A stretch of DNA of 64,000 bases, taken from contig CP085836.1 of NCBI GenBank assembly GCA_020809705.1, positions 124,001 through 188,000 of the forward strand. Reading direction: 5' to 3'. This DNA is from Calonectria ilicicola (lineage: Eukaryota > Ascomycota > Sordariomycetes > Hypocreales > Nectriaceae). Of this stretch, positions 19,902 through 30,907 are shown piece after piece. The translations under genes and the position numbers were made by a program. Numbering within the stretch: the first letter of the stretch is position 1; each line of letters begins with the position of its first letter. The notes beneath the pieces were generated by a model, which was not told the DNA's origin, searched no databases, and saw only the letters and a list, made by a program, of their open reading frames with translations.

Positions 19902-21136
19902 ATGTCCTCTAGCCAAGCTTCAGAACACGAGAACACTCCTCGCAGCCTTTTTGGCACTGCACCAAGAAGCACGCCTACTCCGAATGTCCCCAGCGTGGTC
20001 TTTTTGGAGCTGCACCGAGAAGCACGCCTGCAACTGGTGGCGTTTTTGGGGGTGGTAGCAATAGCACTGCGCAGAGAAGCACGCCTACTCCGGATGTCCC
20101 CAGCGGTGGCCTTTTCGGAGCTGCACAGAGAAGCACGCCTACTCCGAATGTCCCCAGCGGTGGTCTTTTCGGAGCTGCACAGAGAAGCACGCCTACTCCG
20201 AATATCCCCAGCGGTGGCCTTTTTGGAGCCAGGGTTGATGCAAACACAGTAAAGGAGTCCTCGTCGACAACATTGAATGAGTCGAAGAATTCTGAGCAAC
20301 ATTATCGAGCGAAAACACAGGACTTGAATGTAGAATTATCTAATGAGCTTATCCGCACCGTTGCAGGGTAAGATTGCGTTCTACTCTTATTTGATAACTC
20401 CAATACTTACTATCATGGCAGTTTATTAGCAACCGGATCGTACTCTGACCTCATAATTAAATGTGACAAAGATGTATACAACGTGCACAGAGCTGTTATT
20501 TGCCCACGATCTGATTTTTTCGCTAAGGCGTGTGATGGTAATTTCAAGGTTTCTTCCTATTCACACAAACAGCGAAACATAAAGGTTGCTAAGACTTACT
20601 ATTAGGAAGCAAAGACTGGCCACATTGATCTACCAGAAGATGACCCTTTAGCGGTCAAGATGATGATCGAATACTTTTATGATCTTGATTACAACTTATC
20701 CGACTCGAAAGACACTTTGGCTGCTCTACCAAGTTGTTTAGCACCCGCTCCATTCGGTTCTACCCCTCACTCTTCTAAACCAATGACACCTTCGATGTCG
20801 CCTTCAAACCTCAACTTGCATGCCAAAGTCTACTCATTAGGAGAAAAGTTCGGCATTGAAGGACTCAAAAAACTAGCTGTCCTGAAATTTGATCAGGAAG
20901 TCAAAACTCACTGGGATAGCGACGACTTCTTGCAGGCAATTCAGGAGGTGTATACTTCCACCTTGGACCATGATCGTGCGTTGCGAGACATTGTTGTGAA
21001 AACCTTTAGTAATCAACCGTGGATGTTGGATAAAACACAGGTTCAAGATATCGTGAAGGGCCTCTCTGATTTAATGTTTGATCTTATTATGCACCATAGA
21101 AACCATGGAAAAGGGCAGGCTTGTGCGAGCATGTAG
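19902..21136 (+). pseudogene. BTB/POZ protein with N-terminal FG-type repeats; one-base deletion in repeat 1
   Basis: Exons 19902-20367, 20422-20548 and 20606-21136, with clean GT-AG introns of 54 and 57 nt. The N-terminus is made of near-identical units of the form SGGLFGAAQRSTPTPNVP, which carry nucleoporin-like FG dipeptides. A BTB domain follows: LLATGSYSDLIIKCDKDVYN, VHRAVICPRSDFFAKACDG, and IDLPEDDPLAVKMMIEYFYDLDY. The C-terminus is LHAKVYSLGEKFGIEGLKKLA. BTB proteins dimerise and often act as adaptors for cullin-3 ubiquitin ligases; that is family knowledge only. In the first repeat CAGCGTGG stands where later units have CAGCGGTGG, so the ATG frame at 19902 shifts out at about 19995. 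Either the gene is inactivated, the sequence has an error, or translation starts elsewhere. The rest is intact. Confidence 0.8.
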
Positions 21137-21850
21137 AAAAGTATCACATTGGCCAACTACTTTGTTGGGGGATTTTGCCCCGTGGGCAAAAGTGAGCGGC
21201 TTACCCTAAAGCAGACTAGCAGATTGGCATAAAAGGGACTTGCCCTCGCTGGAAAAGGGAGGAGGAGATTTAAGTCATCCATGTTTTTTTTCGTCATGTA
21301 TTGTTGTTAATGTATTTGCCCAGGTACGGGCCGTATCTTATTGTTCTATCTTTACGTTTCTTCTGTCCTCCTGATCTCATTGATCAGGACCGTCTAAAAC
21401 CTTCTGCTGTGTCAACCGTTCAGAAGGGCACACGCACTGCTCGTTGATCTTAGTGATCAAGGCAGGTTGTGTGTGTTGTGGTGTGCTGTGACAAGCTCGC
21501 AGGTATCCAGCTCGCAGAAGTGCCGATCTCCCCATCTTCTATCACACTACTTATGTGCCGGCTTGTTGGCTTGTTGGCTTATCACTTGACCGCGGAATAA
21601 GACGTCTGGAATATGCAGGCGCCCGCGAACTAAGTGGGAAAGTAAGGCTGCCTGCTGACCTGCAGCCGCACATTGTAGCCCAATGATAGTATGCCTTACC
21701 CCGCTGCGGCTGGGAGGTTTGGCATCCAAAATCGCGCCTTTCTAACAATATTTCTATTCTTTAGTTGATACGATCAGCATTTGTTTGCGGGTTGTGACCG
21801 GCGGTAACCTTGTAACCTTCTAAGTATCCGCTTTTATAGTCCTCTAAGAT
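21137..21850. other. Intergenic DNA
   Basis: No convincing gene. Short imperfect repeats occur (TTTTGCCCCGTGGGCAAAA near 21172 is palindromic; GATCT/GATCA-type repeats lie at 21370-21460). Confidence 0.4.
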
Positions 21851-22050
21851 ATGTCGCATTCAAACTCATCGAGTTGCACCGGCGTGGAGTCGCATCGTAG
21901 CCTCCAACATGCAGATTACACCGTCGCCATTATATGCCCCATGGGAGACGAGCTGAGCCCAGTGTTGGCCTTCTGCCGACGGGTCGCGACCAGAACGCCT
22001 ACGCACTTGGCCGGATGGGCCAGCAAAATATAGTGGTTACCTTCGATTGA
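21851..22050 (+). pseudogene. Remnant of a PNP-type NLR N-terminus
   Basis: MSHSNSSSCTG is followed by LQHADYTVAIICPMGDELSPVLAF, the usual opening of fungal NLRs that start with a purine-nucleoside-phosphorylase-like domain. After a frame jump comes TGRDQNAYALGRMGQQNIVV, the next block of that domain. The residues normally between them are deleted and a TGA stops the frame at 22048. Everything downstream (phosphorylase core, NACHT, repeats) is gone. Compare the intact form at 50948-54492. Confidence 0.75.
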
Positions 22051-22159
22051 TCTATTTGATCCATTGATCTATTACGTACTGTGACATTGTTCCAACCGGC
22101 ACACCTGATCCTGCCTGCTAAAACGAACCGTTACAGTAAGGACCCCCGAGGCCTAGCCC

Positions 22160-24242
22160 TATCCCTTTGAGTGCCGTAAGCCTGCACTTGGGTCACGGGC
22201 AGGGGTGCATAGCCAATCATAGAGGCTCAAATTAAAGGTACATCATTTGCCACCTAAATTAGGTTATGATATAAATCCCTACAACTGCCAGATCTACATA
22301 AAGCTACCTTACACTGTTGACAACGATATCGTGACTGCAGCAGCCGACGCCTATTTCCACTGACTGTTGTTCATGGACTTCTTTTTTTAGGAGGCCTCGG
22401 CTGACCTAGACGGCCTCCTTGATAGGCCACACACTCAGAGTTTCCTTGGCGGATAAAATTATGCTGTGGAATAGGTGTAAATTCGTCCCCAGCACGACGC
22501 CCTTTTTTGGGATTGAGGCCTCTAAGGCGTATTTTTGGATGAGGTAATTCCAAATGTAGCGGCGCCAATCTACTTGCTGTGTAAATAGCTTCCAGTTAGG
22601 CTGCCCTCGAAGCTGTAAAATGAAGCTGTTGATAAGGGATATTTCCAATGGGAAGTCCCAAGCTAGAGTCTTCCAACCGCCCCTTCGAGCACGGCGGCCA
22701 GGGCTCCAATACGACCGCATTTGGTCACCCCGGTCAACAGCATTCATCTCAAGGTTACAAGTGCTAGCCACAGATGGATTAAGAATTAGTTTGACTGCCA
22801 CAGCACCAAAAAAAAACGCTGTATTGGCCGTGCAGCTATTTTATCTGTTGTCGGTTTTTTTTCGCCAACGATCATTGTTTTTATTGCCCTTGAACACAGT
22901 TGATAGGAACAACACAAGGGAATTGTCTTTCCACGCTATTTGATTGACCTTATTATCAGAGGTCGGAATAGCCCTTACCTTGTTAAAAGGAAGGCTGCCG
23001 GTAGTAGTATTATCTGCAGCGTTAAACTTGACTAGGTCCTTATAAATGCCACAGTTGCGGCGGGCTGTGCCTGTGGCCCTGTGGCCGCATTGACGGAGCC
23101 CACGAAAGAGGTCAGGCGAGGAGAAAAGGTTTCCTAGAAATACATGATATGTGGATTTTGGTAAGAGATTTAATAAGGAGACAACCACGCCTTAGTCGAG
23201 TTTCGGCCGATGCCGCTCTTTGGCTTCCGCCGCCGTTGCCGCCGGAGCTGTGGTGATTGTTGCCGGTAGGCTGGCCTGACCTTGGTCCGGGCTATTCCAA
23301 CTGACCCGAACTTACGGCCCGGCCTGTGCCGAATCCACCCAAGGAAACAGCCTCCTTGGGCTACAACCCACACTTTAAACCTAGTTGGAATAGGCTTATT
23401 TTTGACAGTTGTTGTCTCATTAGATCTGCTTAAATAGCGAGTCATAGCCTTATCTTTAGCTATATTTGTGCCTGGCTTGAGGAATTGAGTGGATATTTGT
23501 TGTATTAGGTCAGACCATTCATCAATCCGGCTAAAGGACTAGCTGTACGGCCTTTCCGGTTCAGCTGCGTGTATTGTTGTGTGGTCAAATATGCGTAAAT
23601 GGCATGATAGCTGAAACCGGTCATAAGATATCCACTTAATGACTGGATGAACAGCGTGTTGATCCTCGGGCTGGGAAGTCTTCCAGTAGTCTTTGACCCT
23701 AGGTTCCTTAGTTATTCGAATATAAATAGAGATTGCAATCCACTCATAGATTTCCGCAATAGAGGTAGGTTTCTAATCCAACAGCTGTGCGGGCGGGCGT
23801 CGTTTATCGTCATTTTTAGCCTCTTCAAGCAAGTGACTGACCCAGCTGTTGGTACATTGGACCCGGCTTTCCACTAGGGAAATAGGGATAAATTACTGGA
23901 ATAACAAGAGCGGCTCTTGGGGCAGTTCTTCTATGTCAGGGGCCCGGGCCGGCGGCTCAATTGGCTCAAAGCCATAGCCGCGGTCCGTAGTCGGTGCCTT
24001 TATTGGCCGGCAGGTGTTATCCTCAGGGCATTCGCGGCAGCAGTCATCAAGAGAGATCATACGCATTGATAGCCTCATTAAAGGACAGTTGAGACTCCAT
24101 TTTGAATTATGGAATTCTCTGCATAGTAAATTGAGTAGTGTTGGTTCTGGAAGTCATTGATGTCACTCGAGGTCACCTTGCTTTTGCCAGGGTCATATGG
24201 GGCAGGGTACTCAGGTCCAGGCTTAGGGCACTCGAACGGATA
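22160..24242 (-). mobile_element. 2.1-kb piggyBac-like transposon, decayed
   Basis: The left end TATCCCTTTGAGTGCCGTAA and the right end in reverse complement TATCCGTTCGAGTGCCCTAA form inverted repeats continuing into CCTGCAC/CCTGGAC. TA borders both ends (CCC-TA and TA-CCCC). The interior carries a minus-strand piggyBac transposase remnant. The same terminal repeats bound the two short elements at 6426 and 7513. piggyBac elements normally duplicate TTAA, which is not seen at any of the three copies. Confidence 0.75.
22406..24078 (-). pseudogene. piggyBac (DDE_Tnp_1_7) transposase remnant
   Basis: Four broken minus-strand stretches read in order. An acidic N-terminus starts at 24078 (MRLSMRMISLDDCCREC). 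Then, at 23445, IPTRFKVWVVAQGGCFLGWI. From 23188 comes KSTYHVFLGNLFSSPDLFRGL...GHRATGTARRNC...NQIAWKDNSLVLFLSTVF. From 22801 comes MNAVDRGDQMRSYWSPGRRA...PLEISLINSFILQ. These are the conserved piggyBac blocks. The second catalytic Asp, usually in a DN(L/Y)F(T/S)S motif, is replaced by Gly (LGNLFSS). Stops and frameshifts separate every stretch, so it is inactive. Confidence 0.85.
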
Positions 24243-24300
24243 CCCCAGAGGTAATATAAAGCGATATTTGCAATATATGAGGAACGACTTGACCACAACT

Positions 24301-26138
24301 TTACAACCTGGGCAACCCTTTCTCGAGAAAGACCAAAAGTAATAAAGTAATCAACAAGATCGGTATCGTGATTGCAAAGTATAAGGCAGCAACCGAGATG
24401 TTATTGTCGGAATCACTAACCATTGACGTACTGAACAAGGACTATCCTGGTCAGCCGCATATTCAACAGAATCTTGATGCTACTTACAGCTATAAGGGAA
24501 GCTGGGAGGAACATAGTTGCTGTTTGAGCTAATAATTTGATTGTTGTAGTATCTTTATGTGCTTGTGATGTTATATTTAAGAGTGCAGTTGTATCTCGGC
24601 AAGTCTGTGCCGCCTGTTGTTGAACTTTTGCAATTTTAGGATAGATTATAGCTAGAGAAACCCGGAGACTATCGTTAGACCGAGTTGATAATATTGCAGA
24701 CAGCTGCTTGAAGTTAGTAATATACTTGGCTATATATTGGATGAAGATGGTCTTACCAAAGCGGTTACTCTTCCAGCTGTTCGATGTAAGTCTGCAATTG
24801 ACTCATTATAGTACTTGAGGTCGTTTTTTAGTATTGTTAAAGATTTTGTTGTATCACACATTGAGAATATTAGACCTTTTTTCTGTAGCTCTCTGTGTAA
24901 ACTTCCGAGTTTCGAGACTGTGTCTCTCTGTCTAGTAATGGCTGTCCTTGCCATATTTAGTGTACTGATGAAAAGTGTTATCTGCTGGATATCTGCAAAT
25001 GATACGGCATACTCATCCGTGCTTGTATTGCTGATCCGGGATGAATATGCTTTTTCTTCCTATTTCGTAATTTATTAACTTGTCTGTTGATGTATTTGTC
25101 CTGCACAATCTTACAAAAGTTACTATATTCTAACGCAAATATTCAATATATTGATTCCAGCATCTTGTTGCTGCAAGTAAAATAAAGAAATGAATTCTTA
25201 ATGGTGAATCTTTAGTTGTATCTCTCTCCTCATTAATAGCGACTAATACACGGTCAATAATGTAGCTAGAACAGGTAAGTAGGAGCCACTCAGATCGTTG
25301 AGCGGAGTGAAACTTTTAATATACGCCAGTCTGTCGAAGGGACCATGGGTTGCCACGTCCTCGTCCATTGAGTTCAAAGTAGCGAATGTTATAGCAAAAC
25401 TCTAGCCGCTAATGCATCAGCACTTAACATCAAACAGACAATGGAGTTGAACAAACCGTATACAGTAGAAGGTTGAATGTGGTAGAAGACCAAGTCTCTC
25501 ATTCGCTGTTTATCGTTTATTTTTGTACCAAATGCATGAACAAGTTGTAGAAATGGCGTAAAGACTTCTAAGCTGGCTAATATTCTTCGAAAGGCAGACT
25601 CAGTGATGGTTAGGTGACTCCATGAGAATGCCGGTTGAATGAGACTATAATAAGGGAGATTAATTGTTAATTATATTCTTTAAGCTCTGGCAAGATATTT
25701 GATTTGAAAAAATAGCTCACAGGAATAATGACTGGTGCTGATTATTTTGTAAATACTAAATAAATATAAGTATTTAATTAATAAATATAAATAGATAAGA
25801 TTACTTGGTCGATCCCAATCTTCTCTATGATTTCACTAGACACAAATACTTTCTTATTTATCCAACCAAGTGACTCTGTCATTTATATTAGATATGTAGT
25901 AGGTAAATAGACAAAAGGACTCACTGTTGTTTTGAGCTAGCCATATTAAATGAGCACCACCATCGGTAATCTGAAAGAGTCTCGAGGACTCTGCATTTAG
26001 CTTGTGATTACACAGGTGGCGGTCCTCGCCAACCGGAGAGTAACAGTTTGTATCCGCCGGATATTTATGCCCTTGAGTGGGATGGGTTTTGCTTGTAATA
26101 GAATCCATTTTGAAGTAAAAGCTCCGAAAACCAAACAA
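24301..26138 (-). pseudogene. CorA-like fungal transmembrane protein, inactivated
   Basis: Reading the minus strand shows the ordered blocks of a large fungal CorA-like family. ESSRLFQITDGGAHLIWLAQ and TYYISNINDRVTW come from 26138. SLIQPAFSWSHLTITESAFRR and LVFYHIQPSTVY come near 25500, then a likely intron. FCYNIRYFELNGRGRGNPWS and LRQTGVY follow near 25350, then NEERDTTKDSPLRIHFFILLAATRC near 25215. A coiled region spans 25030-24740, then TTTIKLLAQTATMFLPASLIA and a last helix ALYFAITIPILLITLLLLVF with stop at 24301. A TAA at 25316-25318 stands where the family has Gln (GVYQKF), and at least one further frame break occurs near 25050-25100. It is not expected to be functional. Confidence 0.7.
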
Positions 26139-26164
26139 TATGTGCAGGGAAGTCTTATAGTAAT

Positions 26165-26665
26165 AAATGTGTGGGTAAATTCCGGGGGTTGAAGTGATTC
26201 AGGTAAGGTCACAACAGGGTCGATAGCAGCTGCTAAGGGGTTGGGTGATTGGATTCATTGATTTCTGTCTCTTCTAGCTATTGTGGCCACAGGAGGGGGT
26301 TTTAAGGGAGAAGGTTCAAGGGAGGGGTCACTTATCCCGACACGTGACCTAGGTACGTTTCCGGCGTCTTGATGAACCAACAAAATGTTTTAAGATGTGG
26401 TCACAAGGCACAATAGCCTTTTAAGAGGGGCTGCAATAGAGGCTGTGTTAGGAGGCTGTGCACGACTGCGCCTACACCAAGGCACCGGTAGGCATAATCT
26501 TTTGTATTCATTATTCGGATTATTTTAGACCAAAGATTTACCTAATGTGGGTAAATCCCGGGGGGTGGTGGTTTGAAGTGATTCAGCTAAGATCACAACA
26601 GGGTCAATAGCAGCTGCTAGGGGGTCTTAGGTGATGTGTTTCGTTGATGTCGATTCTCCTCACTA
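26165..26665. repeat. Two direct copies of a ~110-bp sequence
   Basis: GTGGGTAAAT(T/C)CCGGGGG...TGAAGTGATTCAG(G/C)TAAG(G/A)TCACAACAGGGTC(G/A)ATAGCAGCTGCTA occurs at 26165-26280 and again at 26545-26665. The spacer holds no gene. The unit may be the two ends of a small element. Confidence 0.65.
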
Positions 26666-27568
26666 GCTAGCCCCGCGAGGGGCGCTTGTGTTGTTGCGAT
26701 TGGGGGCTGCAGTTACGTGCGGCAGGTAGGTCTCACCGCATTCCTTGACTGCGGGCCTCAAGGCTTCTTCGAGCCTCTCGCAATGTTATTCCTTCAATCG
26801 AACCGCTATTCTAACACCTAAATTGTGTAAATAATAGCTTAGGAGGTAAGAACTTGACAAATTCTATTGCTTTGAATTTTATATAACCTATGTATTTTGA
26901 ATTATAATACCTTTAAAATCTAGAAAAAGAAAAGAAAATTTCAATTTGAGCCGGGTCAAAAATCCCGCAAGCTGTAAAAAATGTGGCAAAGCCAGCGATG
27001 TGGACTGTGATGATTGGTCGCGGTACACCAATACATTGCTCCCCCTTGGGTCAGCTGGCTATGCATTAGTGCTTATATCTTGACATGAATTCCCACTGCA
27101 AAAAACTTTTTCTTTTCCCTTCAACGTCCACTTCATTCTCTTATATTCCTAAGAATGGCAAGCCAGTCAATATCAAATCGCTATATCAAGCTACCAGCTC
27201 TGCGTACTCTGCTTGAAACAAAGTTCAAAGCCGGGAATTTTAGAATACTGGTTTGTCAAATACCTACTTTATAGCTTAGGCAGGCACTTATATTTTATGA
27301 TAAGGAGACAGAGGAAAGCTACGAGCTTACAATTCCTGAACTGTTAAGCGAGGTTTGTTCTTAGTATGAAATCTCTTCTCAAAGGCAATATATTAACTGC
27401 GCAATAGGCTGAGATTAACTCAATTCAAGCTTAGTACCAAGTTCATCTTAAAATCTAAGTACTAGAAGTTCTAGTAAATCTGTTTCAGATCTGGCCATCA
27501 AGAAACTACTATAGATGCGCGATCCATTCTAAGGCTTAGATAAAGGCCTCTAGGGAAGCCTTATAAAA
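26666..27568 (+). other. Upstream region of the dual-kinase gene with decayed exons at 27155-27425
   Basis: From an ATG at 27155 the plus strand reads MASQSISNRYIKLPALRTLL...KAGNFRI, then a GT...AG gap, ALIFYDKETEESYELTIPELLSE, a second GT...AG gap, and AEINSIQA followed by TAG. This looks like spliced coding sequence that has lost its continuation. It may once have been the first exons of the kinase gene that now starts at 27569. The rest is AT-rich without features. Confidence 0.45.
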
Positions 27569-30407
27569 ATGGCATCAAAACTAAAGCAGAGAATACGAAG
27601 GATCCGTGAACAGAATTTTGAAAATCACCGATTTGTTCCTAAAACCGAGTTATTCGATATTGTTTCTGAGTCTGAGATTAAGCTTGCACTTAGAAATTTC
27701 GAAGTTGAAGCACATGAGATTAATGCTTTAACAGAGGATATTCTGAAAGGTGCTCGAAAATGTTTTTCGATATTGATCATGATTGATTATGGCAAGGCTA
27801 TTACAGCCTTTTTCAAACATGATTCTCTGCAGCAATCGTCTCCCGACGACCGCTTGCCATATCATTCTGAGGCATTGCAGCATATATTCAAAACAGATTT
27901 CTCTAAAGAAGACGCGAATAGTTTGATCGAACAATTCCTTGAAGTACAATGGGAGTTTGTGGTTCCTATCCTATATGAGCACTCGATTCTCCGAGAGCTC
28001 AGAGATGATATTATTTTGCCGTTCCTGCGCGAGGAGTGTATAGGTAGGGGCTCGGGAGGCATTGCTCGGAAGGTTGAGATTCACTCTCAGTGCCATCGAT
28101 TGCCAATACAAGGTCATGAGGTAAGTATTAGTACTAATATCTAGTTAATGTGATAAAGGCTCATTAGTAACAACTGTATAGGTCGTAAGGAAGGAAGTCG
28201 AACCTAGACTAAATGATGACCAAGAGGCCTTTAAGAAGGAGTTAAAGAATCTCTCCCTCCTCACACACCTGAACCATCCAAACATCATACGGTTATACTG
28301 CGCCTATATCCACCGGCGTAAACAAAACTTCATCTTTGCCTATGCCGAGGGCGGATCACTTGAAGATTTTCTCAAGGGGCGTTCTAAAAGCCTACCAGGC
28401 TCACAAATCCTCCTGGCAATCGCCGACCTAGCATCTGCAATTGACACTGTTCACAATTTCACATCCACAGCCATTGACCTTAACCTATCCGGGTGCCACC
28501 ATGACCTTGCTCCTCGAAATATCTTCATTCGTGGTGAAACCTTCTTGCTTGCTGATTTTGGTCTTTCTACTTTCAGAGGAGCAGAAGAAGACTCGCGAAC
28601 CCTATTTAAAGAAGTTCGCGGTTCTTATGTTGCTCCTGAGTGCCAGACCTTAAATGACCGTAACCTCGAATCACAAAAGGTCAATCGAGCAAGTGATATT
28701 TGGTCGTTTGGCTGCATTCTTTCGGAACTGCTCACTTACATCATACGGGGTTCCGATGGAGTTGCGAAGTTCCGAGAGCAGAGGAAGATTCAAGTGACGC
28801 CTGAGATTGAATGGTTTCGATTTCATCAAGGCCCAGGAGTCCCAAGTTCTAAAGTACAGGTATGGCTTGCTGGCTTACGACATGAGCAAAAACCGTTTGT
28901 TCAAAAGCTGGTTGATCTGATAGAACAGATGCTGTCCATGGATCCCGATCAACGGCCCCGGTCAGCAAGGGTCTTGACTACACTTCGCGGTATCTCAGTC
29001 CTTGGTCTTGCGAGTAATATCAAGCCATTACTAGAGAGTCTGTATGTGACTAGTCCAAGACTTGACCGTCTGCTTGATGTATGGCGATTTGACAGCTGGG
29101 CTTTCGCTTTTGGTCAATTTCTCGATGAAGTCACCAGAGGTGAATCAAAACACTCTAACTTTGACTTTGATCAAACAACTGCAGCCTTAAAGGCATTTAT
29201 CCGCATCTTAGAAAGTTGTAAGGAAAGAGATGGCAGTCTTCAGCATTTACAATTATCGCTACTAAGATACGAACACACCAAACTAATCGAGGCGCTTCCA
29301 TCACAATATCGCTCTAACGCCAAGGAATACCTCGCAAAGCAGGTCTTGAATCATGATAGTACCGATGAGCTTGATAGGCTATCAATAGCAACTACGGAGA
29401 TAGATGACGACAAAGATATCGGTGTTCTCTTAGCAATTAAACACCTAACAAAACTATCTGACACCGGAAAACTTACTGAGCGAAGCGACTTGCTCTTGGA
29501 CGAGAAAAGTATCAAGAGGAAGACAGAAGTCAATATCCACACTCTGGTTGCATATGAACCTACATCTGAATTATTGATTGTTGAGTGGCTAAGATATAAA
29601 TCACTGTGGGCTGATGATGAGAAGGGAGTAAAGCTTCGTCATCGTCTCATTTCCATCGTTACTCTTTTACACGATGAAAGTACTTCTAAGATTCCTGGCA
29701 GCTTATCCTGCAAGGGATTTTTCCATGATCCATCAGAACCAGCTTTTGGTGTTGTTTATAAAGTCCCGGTTCCAGGGTCACAGCCGGTTACGCTTCACAC
29801 ACTTCTTAGCACAGCTGGCGATCCCTACCTCCCTTTGCTTGAATACCGCTATAAGTTGGCATTGGACATCTGCGAATGCATCTTTACCTTTCACAAGGTC
29901 GGATGGCTACATCGTAATATCAACTCAATGAATGTATTGTTTTTTCCGCCTGAGGGTACGCACAATGCAGAATGGGCCAAGGAACCTCGGATCATGGGAT
30001 TTGCTGGAAGCCGAGAGAACCAACTTCATGCTGTGACCGTCGGGCCAGATGATAATACTCGGCTTCATAATTACCAACATCCAGATTATATCGCACACAA
30101 ACAACAATACCGAGAAGAGTTTGACTACTACTCGGTAGGCATGATATTATTAGAGATTGGATTTTGGCGTCCTTTATCTAAGATCACACAGTCTAGCAGT
30201 TTCCAAAATTTATCAAGTGAGGACTTCAAAAACAAAATTATCCAGCAAAGAGTTTCAAAACTAGGGGTATACATGGGGACACAGTATATGGAGGTGACTC
30301 GTACGTGTTTGAACTTTGCGAAAGAGTTCAATAAATCTGGGGATAGCAAGGAGAATGGGTATATGGCCTTTAAGCGTCTTATTATAGATAGAATTCCCCG
30401 AATGTAG
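27569..30407 (+). CDS. Protein with two protein-kinase domains (second one pseudokinase-like)
   Basis: Exons 27569-28120 and 28182-30407 (61-nt intron, GTAAGT/TATAG) encode 925 residues. The N-terminal 155 residues are helical and unfamiliar. Kinase 1: Gly loop IGRGSGG (159-164), candidate Lys188 in VVRKEV, catalytic HHDLAPRN with Asp292, ADFGLS with Asp309, and YVAPEC. All core residues are present, so it is probably active. A helical linker of about 250 residues follows. Kinase 2 covers about 650-920. Its catalytic loop reads HRNINSMNVLF (Asn in place of Asp) and DFG is replaced by MGFAG, so it is likely a pseudokinase. This layout occurs in fungal STAND- and prion-related signalling proteins; involvement in cell-death signalling is inference. 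The frame is clean. Start ATG at 27569 is preceded by decayed exons, so the N-terminus could be longer in relatives. Confidence 0.85.
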
Positions 30408-30907
30408 AAGCGCAGTTAGTTGAATCAATATGGAGTAGAGATAGTTTAACGTATACGATGTCGAGGAGTTAAGAGACTGTACTCTTCTAAGTTGACGATA
30501 TCCCCCTGATTTGAGGTATTTTCGGCCTTGGGCTGCAGCCTTGTGGCCTGGAGCACTGTACAACATACGACGGCTTTCCGCGACCTTGGCCTCTTCTGTT
30601 TCCTCCCTGACGCAAACGCCTCGTTTGGGTCAAATTTAATAGACTGCCTTTCTACAAACTATTTCCAACCTATTGAGAGCTTTTCTTGTATAATAATGGC
30701 CGGATAGAGGATTCCTTGGCTTTCTTTGTGTATTGCGCGCTCTTAGATTGGTGGTAGAGCGTGTACGGGACAAAGTGAGATTCTCAGCAAATAGGTGCGA
30801 CTTTGAGGTCTCCTCGACTTTTCAGATAGCTTTAGTTAGCAGGACTTTATTATGAGGCTACAGCGAACTTATAGTTAACTTTTAGATTGAGTTGCAAAGT
30901 ACAGGTA
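30408..30907. other. Intergenic DNA
   Basis: No gene seen. It ends at the Tc1-like element. A short 101-codon minus-strand frame at 30261-30566 mostly overlaps the kinase gene and is not supported. Confidence 0.4.

Noticed and set aside
19850..20302. 150-codon minus-strand frame rich in Arg/Ser repeats
   Set aside because: Antisense of the FG-repeat exon of the BTB gene; the plus strand has the domain and introns.
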